From positions 149,462 through 213,461 of the forward strand of contig NZ_ATXG01000005.1 of assembly GCF_000421565.1 (NCBI RefSeq): a DNA stretch of 64,000 nucleotides, read 5' to 3'. The notes beneath the pieces were generated by a model, which saw only the letters and a program-made list of their open reading frames with translations, was not told the DNA's origin and did not search any database. Each line of letters opens with the position of its first letter. Positions within the stretch are counted from its first letter, which is position 1. Source of the DNA: Agromyces subbeticus DSM 16689. GTDB lineage: Bacteria > Actinomycetota > Actinomycetes > Actinomycetales > Microbacteriaceae. This document shows, piece after piece, positions 16,400 through 24,365 of this stretch. The position numbers and the translations under genes are program-made.

Positions 16400-17812
16400 T
16401 CAGTTCCCTTCCTTTGCGGCCAGTTCGGCCGTGCGTTCGGCCGGAGCGGCCGCGAGCTTTCCATATCCGGGCTCGCCGACGACGGCGCCGTCGGCGTACA
16501 CCTCCCGGCCGCGCACGAGCGTGCGCTCGATGCGGGTGCTGATCGTGCGGCCGTTGTACGGCGTCCAGCCGATCTTCGACAGCACGTCGTCGTCGGTGAT
16601 CGTCCATTCGTGGTCGAGGTCGGCGATCACGATGTCGGCGTCGGCGCCGACCTCGAGGATGCCCTTGACGCCCGCGAGGCCGAACTTGGCGGCCGGTACC
16701 TCGGCCACCATCTCCACGACGCGGTCGAGCGTGAGCTCACCGCGGTTCACGGCGTCGAGCATGAGCTCGTAGTAGTACTGGATGCCGGGCGTGCCGGTGT
16801 GCGCGCTCCACATCTCGGTCCACCCGATCTCCTTCTCTTCGCGCGTGTGCGGCGCGTGGTCGGAGCTCGCGATGTCGATGGTGCCGTCGCGCATGCCCTC
16901 CCAGATGGCGGCGCGATTGTCGTCGGGCACCCAGTAGCTCAGCGCGTACGGCCCGAGGGTCTCGACGTCGTTCCAGGTGGAGAGGAACGGCGCCCAGTGG
17001 TTCACCTCGCACGTGACGTCGACGCCGCGCTCCTTCGCCCGGCGCACCGCCTCGATCGATCGACGGGTCTGGATGTGGGCGATGTGCACGGGGCAACCGG
17101 ATGCCTCGGCGAGCCGCAGCACGACATCGATCGCCGTGTCCCAGATGACGCCTTCGCGGGCGGCGTACGCCGAGGCGTAGCCCTGCGGGGTGTTGTCGCC
17201 ACGGGCGAGCACCTCGCCCTCGATGTAGTCCATGAGCGCCTGGTCGTGCGGGTGCACGATGAAGCGGATGCCGGTCTTGGCGATCTCGTCCATGATCTGC
17301 AGCAGGTGGCCGTGGTCGTGGATGCCCGTGCCGGCGGGGTGCGGGTAGCTGCGGCCCGTGTCGACGACCATGTAGATCTTGAACGCGCGAATGCCCATCG
17401 CGGCCATCGGCCCGATCTGGTCGAACTTCGTGGGGGCGGGGTTGTGGTTCCAATCGACGATCGAGCTCGATGCGTAGCGATCGAAGACGTCGGTGAGGGT
17501 CGCGACGTCGACGGTCGGCGGCTTGAGGTTCGGCATGCCGAAGATCGTGGTGACGCCACCGGCCGCGGCCTGCCGCGTGGTCGTCAGAATGTCGTCTTTG
17601 TGCTCGTAGCCCGGCTCACGGGTGTGTACGTGCACGTCGACCATGCCAGGCAGCACGAGGCGGCCGGTTGCGTCGATGATGCGGGCGCTCTCGACGGCGA
17701 CGTCGGCCGCCACGATGCCGGCCACACGGCCGCCGTCGACGAGCAGGTCGGCCACGACCGGGCCGCTCGGGGTGACGACGGTGCCGCCGGCGATTCTCAG
17801 GTCGATGCTCAC
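16400..17812 (-). CDS. Cyclic amidohydrolase (dihydroorotase / allantoinase / hydantoinase family)
   Basis: 470-residue binuclear-metal amidohydrolase. His61 and His63 with Arg65 (DVHVHTREPG), candidate carbamylated Lys145 (AFKIYMV), then IVHPHDQ, VHIAHIQTRRS and SSDHAPHT are present in order. The HTRE motif is dihydroorotase/allantoinase-like rather than the HTHME of the hydantoinase at 1-1287, so the two are not duplicates. It should open a cyclic amide, imide or ureide ring. GTG start at 17812 with GGAGG, overlapping the hydrolase stop by four bases. No pyrimidine-biosynthesis gene is nearby, so a catabolic role is favoured. Substrate unknown. Confidence 0.87.
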   Translation of the reverse strand: MSIDLRIAGGTVVTPSGPVVADLLVDGGRVAGIVAADVAVESARIIDATGRLVLPGMVDVHVHTREPGYEHKDDILTTTRQAAAGGVTTIFGMPNLKPPTVDVATLTDVFDRYASSSIVDWNHNPAPTKFDQIGPMAAMGIRAFKIYMVVDTGRSYPHPAGTGIHDHGHLLQIMDEIAKTGIRFIVHPHDQALMDYIEGEVLARGDNTPQGYASAYAAREGVIWDTAIDVVLRLAEASGCPVHIAHIQTRRSIEAVRRAKERGVDVTCEVNHWAPFLSTWNDVETLGPYALSYWVPDDNRAAIWEGMRDGTIDIASSDHAPHTREEKEIGWTEMWSAHTGTPGIQYYYELMLDAVNRGELTLDRVVEMVAEVPAAKFGLAGVKGILEVGADADIVIADLDHEWTITDDDVLSKIGWTPYNGRTISTRIERTLVRGREVYADGAVVGEPGYGKLAAAPAERTAELAAKEGN

Positions 17813-18759
17813 TGCGGTGCCTCCAGGCGTTCTTCGGTCTCGCCCTGGCCGGGCGACGGGGTGGTGCGGATCTCGACGTCGCTCGGCTGCACGTGGCGGT
17901 CGAACCAGTCGACGATGCGCGGGGTGGTCTGTTCCCAGTAGCGGTCGTACGCCGCGTAGTGCGTCGTGTGGCGCTGCATGATCAGTTGCTTCGGGCCCTT
18001 CGCGGCGGCATAGAGCGCCTCGGCGTGGTCGGTCGGCGTGGTCGCGTCGCCCTCAACGCCGATCACGAGCAGCGGGGTGGCGAGCGTCGCGGCCGCGTCG
18101 ATCGGCCGGTAGGCGAGGATCTCCTCGGCACTCGAGAGCGAGATCGCGCTCGGGATGCGGTCGTCGACGTCGGCCTTGATCGTGGTTGCCCGCCGCTCGG
18201 GCGTGGGCACCATGATCTCTTCGCGGGGGTGCACGAGACGGCCGGCGCCGGTCGTGACCCGAAGGCGCCGGTCTTCGTCGAGTGCGGCGAGGAAGGCGAG
18301 CCACTCGTGCTCCTGCCGCATGCGGTGCAGCCAGTCTGTGCCGTCGGCGACAGGTACCTGGCTCACGGCGGCCTTGACGCGGGAGTCGGTGCCGGCGAGC
18401 AGCACGGCGTTGCCGCCCCCGGTGCCGCCCGTGCCGAAGGTGCCGATCGCGTCGGCGATCACGTCGTCGCGCGTCGTCAGGTAGGTGACCGCGTTCACGA
18501 GGTCCTGCAACTGGCGACCGGGCGACAGGATGCCGCGATCGCCCGCCGAGTCGCCGAAGCCGCGGTAGTCGAAGATGAGCACCGCGAAGCCGGCCGCGAC
18601 GAGCGCCTCGTGGTAGCGCACGTAGAGCTTGGCGTCTTTCAGCCCGAGCCAGCCCGGCCCCTGCACGATGGCGCGGAAGGGACCGGGGGCGTCGGGCGTG
18701 CGCCAGAGCGCGGCGATGCGATCCCCTTCGCTGTAGAACTCGACCGGCGTCGTCTGCAT
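17809..18759 (-). CDS. Alpha/beta-hydrolase-fold protein with atypical nucleophile elbow
   Basis: 316 residues resembling the dienelactone-hydrolase/S9-like alpha/beta hydrolases: FRAIVQGPGWLGLKDAK, AVLIFDYRGFGDSAG, and C-terminal PLLVIGVEGDATTPTDHAEALY with HTTHYAAYD. At the nucleophile elbow, where GxSxG is expected, the sequence reads GTFGTGGTGGGNAV. The serine is missing, leaving threonine or glycine there. It may be catalytically altered or non-hydrolytic. ATG at 18759 with GAGAGGA upstream; a farther ATG at 18798 has no ribosome site. First gene of the operon, with a GntR palindrome about 80 bases upstream. Position recalls RutD in uracil breakdown. Confidence 0.83.
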   Translation of the reverse strand: MQTTPVEFYSEGDRIAALWRTPDAPGPFRAIVQGPGWLGLKDAKLYVRYHEALVAAGFAVLIFDYRGFGDSAGDRGILSPGRQLQDLVNAVTYLTTRDDVIADAIGTFGTGGTGGGNAVLLAGTDSRVKAAVSQVPVADGTDWLHRMRQEHEWLAFLAALDEDRRLRVTTGAGRLVHPREEIMVPTPERRATTIKADVDDRIPSAISLSSAEEILAYRPIDAAATLATPLLVIGVEGDATTPTDHAEALYAAAKGPKQLIMQRHTTHYAAYDRYWEQTTPRIVDWFDRHVQPSDVEIRTTPSPGQGETEERLEAPQ

Positions 18760-18838
18760 GTCTCGCGGTCCTCTCGGGTTGTGAATGCTGCTTTGCATGT
18801 CGCGAGCCGCAACTCGCTACGGAGATCATGGCCTATTT

Positions 18839-18853
18839 TGGATCCAGAATCCA
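18839..18853. promoter_or_regulatory. GntR-type operator 3 (TGGATCCAGAATCCA)
   Basis: TGGATCC-A-GAATCCA, one mismatch from a perfect 7-1-7 palindrome and preceded by TTT as in sites 1 and 4. It sits upstream of the leftward hydrolase/amidohydrolase/LLM/ABC operon. On that strand it would fall between a TTCAAT (-35-like) and an AAAATA (-10-like) hexamer, a position suited to repression. Confidence 0.7.
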
Positions 18854-18856
18854 GTA

Positions 18857-18886
18857 TTGAATTCGAATGGCCTCGCGGCTTAGGAT
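18857..18886 (+). promoter_or_regulatory. Promoter of the iron/cobalamin-type ABC operon
   Basis: TTGAAT (18857-18862) and TAGGAT (18881-18886) are 18 bases apart. The start of the binding-protein gene is about 100 bases downstream. The leader between them can fold: ACGA-CCGGTG pairs with CACCGGTCGT (18891-18919, three-base bulge), then GGCCC...GGGCC (18923-18938). I could not match this leader to a known riboswitch. Confidence 0.5.
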
Positions 18887-18988
18887 GAGGACGACCGCCG
18901 GTGGGCTTTCACCGGTCGTGATGGCCCGGGCTTGGGCCGTGTGTCGCCGACCTCGTCGGATCCATTCGCACGCACCCCCGGAGGCCTC

Positions 18989-19990
18989 ATGCCCACTTCA
19001 CCCACCCGTTCCGCGCTCGCCGTCATCACGCCGATCGCCGCCGCCCTGCTGCTCGCCGGCTGCGCGAGCGCCTCGACGGCCGACAGCGAGCCCCAGCCAT
19101 CCGCCGCGGCGAGTGCATCGTTCCCCGTCACGGTCGACAACTGCGGCACCGAGGTCACCTTCGACGCAGCACCCGAGCGCGTCGTCACCATCAAGTCCTC
19201 GACCCTCGAGTTGCTGCTCGCCCTCGGCGTCGGCGACCGCGTCGTCGGCACCGCCTTCAGCGACGGGCCGGTGCCCGACGAGTTCGAGGGCGCTGCAGCG
19301 GAGATCGACGTGCTCTCCGACAAGGTGCCCTCGCAAGAGGTCACGCTCGCGGCCGAGCCCGACCTCGTCTTCGCCGGCTGGGAGTCGAACCTCTCGGCCG
19401 AGGGCGCGGGCGACCGCGAGACCCTCTCAAAGCTCGGCGTCGACACCTACGTCGCCCCCGCAGCGTGCAAGGGAGAGGGCTACATGCCGAATCCGCTCAC
19501 CTTCGACGAGGTCTTCCGCGAGTTCGAGGAGGCGGGCGACATCTTCGGCGTTCCGGATGCCGCGGCAGCCCTCGTGACGTCGCAGCGAGCTGAACTCGAC
19601 GCGATCGAGCCGAACGCTGACGGGCTCACCGCCCTCTGGTACAGCTCTGGCGACGACACGCCGTTCGTCGGCGCCGGCATCGGCGCCCCCCAGATGATCA
19701 TGCAGGCCGCGGGTCTCGAGAACATCGCCGGCGACGTGGCCGACACGTGGACCTCGATGGGCTGGGAGGCGATCGTCGCCGCGAACCCCGACGTGATCGT
19801 ACTCGTCGACGCCGCGTGGAACACCGCCGAGCAGAAGATCGCGCACCTCGAATCGAGCCCCGCCACGGCGGCCATGCCCGCCGTGCAGCAGCAGCGCTAC
19901 GTCATCGTCGACTTCCCGGCCACCGAGGCCGGCGTGCGCAACGTGTCGGCCGTCGCCTCGCTCGTCGACCAGCTCGGGGCGCTCGGCTGA
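18989..19990 (+). CDS. Iron-siderophore/haem/cobalamin-type ABC substrate-binding lipoprotein
   Basis: 333 residues. Signal peptide with lipobox LAGC (Cys25), then a BtuF/FhuD-like class III binding fold: FPVTVDNCGTEVTFDAAPERVVTIKSSTLELLLALG, LAAEPDLVFAGWESNLSAEG, and C-terminal NPDVIVLVDAAWN. ATG at 18989 has GGAGG eight bases upstream. Delivers a metal chelate to the FecCD permease whose start codon overlaps its stop by one base. No siderophore synthesis genes are nearby, so use of an exogenous chelate is likely. The ligand cannot be separated between ferric siderophore, haem and cobamide. Confidence 0.88.
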   Translation: MPTSPTRSALAVITPIAAALLLAGCASASTADSEPQPSAAASASFPVTVDNCGTEVTFDAAPERVVTIKSSTLELLLALGVGDRVVGTAFSDGPVPDEFEGAAAEIDVLSDKVPSQEVTLAAEPDLVFAGWESNLSAEGAGDRETLSKLGVDTYVAPAACKGEGYMPNPLTFDEVFREFEEAGDIFGVPDAAAALVTSQRAELDAIEPNADGLTALWYSSGDDTPFVGAGIGAPQMIMQAAGLENIAGDVADTWTSMGWEAIVAANPDVIVLVDAAWNTAEQKIAHLESSPATAAMPAVQQQRYVIVDFPATEAGVRNVSAVASLVDQLGALG

Positions 19991-21152
19991 TGTCCCCCAC
20001 CCCCGCCGGTCGAGGAGCGAGCGCCAGCGAGCGTATCGAGACCTCCACTCCGAGCTTCGGGTCACCGGGTCTCGATACGGGCGCTGGGCGCCCTGCTCGA
20101 CCGACGGGATCTCGACCGACGGGAGGGCGCGGGCGCACGGCGGCGTGGGCCGTCACGCTCGGCGTGCTGCTCGCGGCATCCGTCGTCGTCGCCGTCACCA
20201 TCGGGCCGGCCGGACTCGCGCCCGCCGACGTCATCGCGAGCGTCGCAGCCCATCTCGGGCTCGGCGAACCCACCCTCACCCCGCTGCGCGACGGCATCGT
20301 GTGGGAACTGCGCATGCCGCGCGTGCTCACGGCCGCCGCGGTCGGCGCGGGCCTCGCCCTCTGCGGCGCGGTCATGCAGGCACTGACCCGCAACCCGCTC
20401 GCCGACCCCTACCTGCTCGGACTCTCATCGGGTGCCTCGGTCGGGGCGGTCGTCGTCATCGTGCTCGGCGTCGGGCTGCTGCTGCCGTTCGCTGCATTCG
20501 CGGGCGCCCTCGCCGCCCTCGCCGCGACCCTCGCTCTCGCCGGTGCCGCCGGTCGCGGCGGCGTTGGCGGGACGACCGGCGGGCTCACTCCGACCCGCAC
20601 CGTGCTCGCGGGCCTCGCCGTCTCCTCCGTGTTCGGAGCGCTCACGAGCCTCGTGATCTTCTGGAGCGCGACCGGCGACAGCTACCGCGAGATCCTGAAC
20701 TGGCTGCTCGGCTCGCTCGCCGGCACCGACTGGGTCTCGGTGGCGATCGCGGGCGGGGCGCTCCTCGTCATCGGCATCCCCCTCATCGCGAGCGCCCGCA
20801 CGCTCGATGCCTTCGCGTTCGGCGACGCCGCAGCATCCGCCCTGGGCGTGCACGTGGGTCGCAGCCGCATGCTGCTGCTCGGCGGCACGGCCCTGCTCAC
20901 CGGTGCGCTCGTGGCGGTCAGCGGTTCGATCGGCTTCGTCGGGCTGATCCTGCCGCATGCCGTGCGCCTGCTCGTCGGCTCGCGTCACCGCGCCCTGCTG
21001 CCGCTCTCGGCGCTCGCCGGCGCCCTGTTCCTCGTGTGGGCCGACACGGCCGCCCGCACGTTGTTCGATCCGCGTGAGCTGCCGGTCGGCATCATCACGG
21101 CGCTCGTCGGCGGCCCCGTGTTCGCCGTGCTGCTGATGCGAAGGAGGGTCTC

Positions 21153-21156
<4 letters not shown>
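19990..21156 (+). CDS. FecCD-family ABC permease with repeat-derived N-terminal extension
   Basis: 388 residues. The FecCD/BtuC permease begins at about residue 50 (AAWAVTLGVLLAASVVVAV) and has the expected multi-helix core with LCGAVMQALTRNPLADPYLLG, GNSYREILNW-like DSYREILNWLLGSLAG, and VSGSIGFVGLILPHAVRLLVG. The first fifty residues (PAGRGASASERIETSTPSFG...) are soluble and encoded by a dispersed inverted repeat at 20005-20105. The ATG overlaps the upstream stop by one base. An internal start after the repeat would be conventional, but I saw no better ribosome site. Pairs with the ATPase downstream. Confidence 0.87.
20005..20105. repeat. Dispersed inverted repeat, TATCGAGACC...GGTCTCGATA type (copy 1)
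   Basis: CCGGTCGAGGAGCGAGCG...GTATCGAGACC on the left is matched by GGTCTCGATACGGGCG...CTGCTCGACCGACGG on the right. Related copies are at 26217-26299 and 49775-49851. This copy lies inside the 5' end of the FecCD permease reading frame. Confidence 0.8.
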
Positions 21157-21974
<818 letters not shown>

Positions 21975-21988
21975 GGCACCGGCGAGTC

Positions 21989-22005
21989 CGGGTGCCGGGC
22001 ACCCG
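21989..22005. terminator. Palindrome between convergent genes
   Basis: CGGGTGCCGGGCACCCG is a perfect inverted repeat between the stops of the ABC ATPase (21974) and the leftward 47-codon gene (22011). It has no T-tract, so terminator function is tentative. Confidence 0.4.
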
Positions 22006-22010
22006 CGAAC

Positions 22011-22154
22011 CTACTGCGGCGCGTCGACCTCTGCACGCTCGCGGGCATTGCGTGCGATCTCCTCGGTCGCGTCCGCGATCCGGCGCAGCGCGGCGATGAT
22101 GCTGATCACGGCGAAGAAGAGGAAGAGCGCGAACGCGATCATCAAGAACTCCAT
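22011..22154 (-). CDS. Small single-span membrane protein (47 aa)
   Basis: ATG at 22154 encodes MEFLMIAFALFLFFAVISI followed by IAALRRIADATEEIARNARERAEVDAPQ: one N-terminal membrane helix (about residues 3-22) and a charged, probably coiled cytosolic tail. Codon usage matches the neighbours. No family recognised. Similar short helix-plus-coil proteins are common in actinobacteria and may be membrane stabilisers or subunits; no function is assigned. Confidence 0.6.
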   Translation of the reverse strand: MEFLMIAFALFLFFAVISIIAALRRIADATEEIARNARERAEVDAPQ

Positions 22155-22382
22155 GGGGCGAGCATAGGGGGCGATTGGCGCTCCCCGTCGGTCTCTGCGC
22201 GCGTGACCGACAGCCGGAGGCGATCATCGACTGCGTGACGCCGCCCGATGATCGATCCGCCCACGCGACATCGGCTGCCGCGGGAGCGAACCGGCAATCG
22301 GTTGTCCAGGCACCGATACAACGCGACGTCGGTTGTCGTCTGTGGCGCGATGCGAACACGTTACCTGCTCGTGAGCGGTGGT
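22155..22382. other. Intergenic region, no gene seen
   Basis: This spacer has visibly lower G+C than the genes to its left and holds no convincing open frame. It contains the promoter of the rightward AlkZ-like gene at its end. Composition changes here and continues through the next gene. Confidence 0.5.
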
Positions 22383-22388
22383 TAGCTT
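22383..22388 (+). promoter_or_regulatory. -10 box of leaderless AlkZ-like gene
   Basis: TAGCTT lies six bases before ATG 22395, with no ribosome site between them. Confidence 0.45.
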
Positions 22389-22394
22389 GTCGTC

Positions 22395-23492
22395 ATGGTC
22401 GGGGCGATCGGATGGCAGGAGATCCTCTCGTGGCGGATGCGGCGTCAGTTCCTGAACGGTCCAGGCGCCACCTCCGTAGGGGAAGTGGTTCGACGGCTGG
22501 TTGCGGTGCCGTCATGGTCGGGAAACGCCGAGCTCGCGATCGGGTCGCGAATGCTACGTCCGCATCTGGGAGCTGTAGCGGCTGCGTTCGCGGAGGGACA
22601 TCTCGTCAAGACATTTGCGTTCCGTGGAGCGATGAACTACCTCGTTCCCGAAGACGCTGGAATCTATCTCGCGCTCCGAGCGGTTGGGCGACAGTGGGAA
22701 CTGAAGAGCTGGCGCGAGTTCTACCGCCTCGAACCCGCGGACTGGCCGGTGCTCCGCGCGGTCGTGCGCGATGCACTGTCATCCGGTCCTCTCAACCAGT
22801 GCGATTTGGCCGACGTGGTCGTTCGTGACGCGCGATTCTCGCACCTCACCGGGGCACTCACTGATAAGTCATGCACGTTCCTCAAGCCCTTCGCATGGCA
22901 GGGCGACCTCAGTATTGCCCCACCGCGGGAGGGCGTGCTGATGCTGCAGTCACCGACGGTCGCATTCGGTTGGTCGGGCATTCCGGAACCCGAGGATGCC
23001 GGGCCGCAGGCTGTCCGCGCGTACCTCTCCGCCTACGGGCCCGCGTCTGCCGACCACCTGCAATACTGGCTCGGCGATGGCCTCAGCGCCGGCCGCAAGC
23101 GCATCGCGGGCTGGATCGCACGCATGCTAGAGGACGAGATCGTGACGATCGACGTCGAAGGCGATGAGCTGCTCTGTCTTGCAGACCATGTCGACGAGCT
23201 GGCGTCGGAGCCGGCATCGGGCGTCATTCATCTGCTGCCAGGACTCGATCCGTGGCTCCTCGGCGCGGGCACTGCAGACGTGCACATCGTCCCGCCTGAC
23301 CGGCGTGGCGAGATCACCCGCGGCGCCAATCCGGTACTGATCGACGGTCGGGTCGAAGGCACTTGGAAGATTGCCGAGGATCTGCTTACCGTAACGACCC
23401 ACGGCGGAGCACTCTCGAGCGACAAGCTCGAGATCGCGCGCGGAAGACTCGCCGAGGTGCTTGGTCGCGAGATCCATTCCGACGGGCACTGA
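22395..23492 (+). CDS. Winged-helix DNA-binding protein, AlkZ/YcaQ-like (HTH_42) family
   Basis: 365 residues of the HTH_42 family, three tandem winged-helix-like parts: GPGATSVGEVVRRLVAVPSWSG, HLVKTFAFRGAMNYLVPEDAGIYLALR, YLSAYGPASADHLQYWLG and the C-terminal LLPGLDPWLLG...GEITRGANPVLIDGRVEGTWKI segment are typical. Studied members (AlkZ, YcaQ) are DNA glycosylases that remove bulky or cross-linked bases, and some protect producers of DNA-damaging metabolites. I cannot verify the catalytic Gln motif by eye, so glycosylase activity is not claimed. Lower G+C and less biased codons than neighbours suggest acquisition by transfer. Confidence 0.8.
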   Translation: MVGAIGWQEILSWRMRRQFLNGPGATSVGEVVRRLVAVPSWSGNAELAIGSRMLRPHLGAVAAAFAEGHLVKTFAFRGAMNYLVPEDAGIYLALRAVGRQWELKSWREFYRLEPADWPVLRAVVRDALSSGPLNQCDLADVVVRDARFSHLTGALTDKSCTFLKPFAWQGDLSIAPPREGVLMLQSPTVAFGWSGIPEPEDAGPQAVRAYLSAYGPASADHLQYWLGDGLSAGRKRIAGWIARMLEDEIVTIDVEGDELLCLADHVDELASEPASGVIHLLPGLDPWLLGAGTADVHIVPPDRRGEITRGANPVLIDGRVEGTWKIAEDLLTVTTHGGALSSDKLEIARGRLAEVLGREIHSDGH

Positions 23493-23722
23493 CGCCGCAT
23501 TCCCCCAAGCGGATCCTCCAACGGCCGCGAGCGGTCAGCTGGCGAGCTCTTGAACACCGATCACTAGGTGGTCAGAACCCAGCCGTTCGGTGGGTCAGAA
23601 CTCACGATCCAGGGCAGGCCGTCGAAACCTCGACTCTGCGACGTTTCGACAACCGTGGCCGAATGGCATCGGCCGATGTGCACGTGTAGACGAACGCGCC
23701 AGCGCCCTCCGCCGGGCGCGCG
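23493..23722. other. Intergenic region with short direct and inverted repeats
   Basis: No gene seen. It holds two similar words, GTGGTCAGAAC (near 23568) and GTGGGTCAGAACTC (near 23590), and an inverted repeat GTCGAAAC (23621-23628) / GTTTCGAC (23643-23650). It could be the scar of a lost mobile element, but no transposase fragment is recognisable. Confidence 0.4.
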
Positions 23723-23728
23723 TAGCCT
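23723..23728 (+). promoter_or_regulatory. -10 box of leaderless kinase-like gene
   Basis: TAGCCT sits six bases before ATG 23735. Confidence 0.45.
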
Positions 23729-23734
23729 GAGGGG

Positions 23735-24247
23735 ATGACGCGAACGGCCTACGAGGCGCAGCCTCGCGACGAACTGCTCGAGGGCATCGCCGAGGAGTTC
23801 CTCCACCATGCTCCGCGCGGCCGCCGGCTCATCGCGGTCGACGGCGCCGCGACGGTCGATACCGCGCGCTTCGCCGACGACCTCGCAGCAGTGCTCCGAG
23901 GGCGCGGGCAGTCGGTCGTGCGCGCATCCGTCGGCGGAGCCGACGAGACCGGCGGGGCCCATCGAATCGACGAGGCCGCGCTCCGCGCCGAGGTCGTCGA
24001 TCCGTTCCGTGCGGGCACCACGCCCGGGGCATCCGACGACTCGGTGCTCGTCGTCGACGGGCGGGGCCTGCTCGACGACGCCGTGCGCGGCATCTGGCAC
24101 TTCTCGGTGTGGCTGAAGGCGGGCGACGAGCTGCCGCACTCGGGGGCATCCGTCATCGTCGACGTCACCGACGACGCCGCACCGAGCCGATTCTTCTACG
24201 ACTACTGCGCGCTGCCGCCGAGCGTGAACCGACCCGGACTGCGCTGA
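23735..24247 (+). CDS. Degenerate uridine-kinase-like P-loop protein
   Basis: 170 residues. The layout (RRLIAVDGA...FADDLAAVLRGRG, SVLVVDGRGLLDD, FSVWL, and FFYDYCALPPSVNRPGLR) is that of actinobacterial uridine-kinase-like proteins, whose N-terminus normally reads DGxxGAGKTTFADxLA. Here the Walker A segment is DGAATVDTARFADDLA: the GK[ST] of the loop is gone, and the protein is shorter than typical members. It should not bind ATP in the usual way. The frame is open and uses normal codons, so it may be a kept pseudo-enzyme rather than a dead gene. Confidence 0.65.
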   Translation: MTRTAYEAQPRDELLEGIAEEFLHHAPRGRRLIAVDGAATVDTARFADDLAAVLRGRGQSVVRASVGGADETGGAHRIDEAALRAEVVDPFRAGTTPGASDDSVLVVDGRGLLDDAVRGIWHFSVWLKAGDELPHSGASVIVDVTDDAAPSRFFYDYCALPPSVNRPGLR

Positions 24248-24365
24248 CCCGCCGGGCGCGACCCGATCGGATCCGATCCGATCCGAGGCCACCCGTTGCC
24301 GTCGAAGGCGTCGAGGTCTACGGTGATGGCATCCAGCAGGTTGTACCCGATTCGGGGGGTCCCAA

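Noticed and set aside
16610..17941. Long rightward open frame opposite the cyclic amidohydrolase gene
   Set aside because: It is an antisense shadow of high-G+C coding sequence; the translation is compositionally biased and matches no fold.
18760..18798. Upstream ATG at 18798 for the alpha/beta hydrolase
   Set aside because: No ribosome site, and it would add thirteen residues with no similarity to the family; ATG 18759 has GAGAGGA.
18891..18938. Riboswitch upstream of the iron/cobalamin importer
   Set aside because: The two stems are real, but I could not find a cobalamin (B12-box), TPP or other known riboswitch core.
23560..23660. Insertion-sequence remnant
   Set aside because: Short direct and inverted repeats only; no transposase fragment or target-site duplication recognised.
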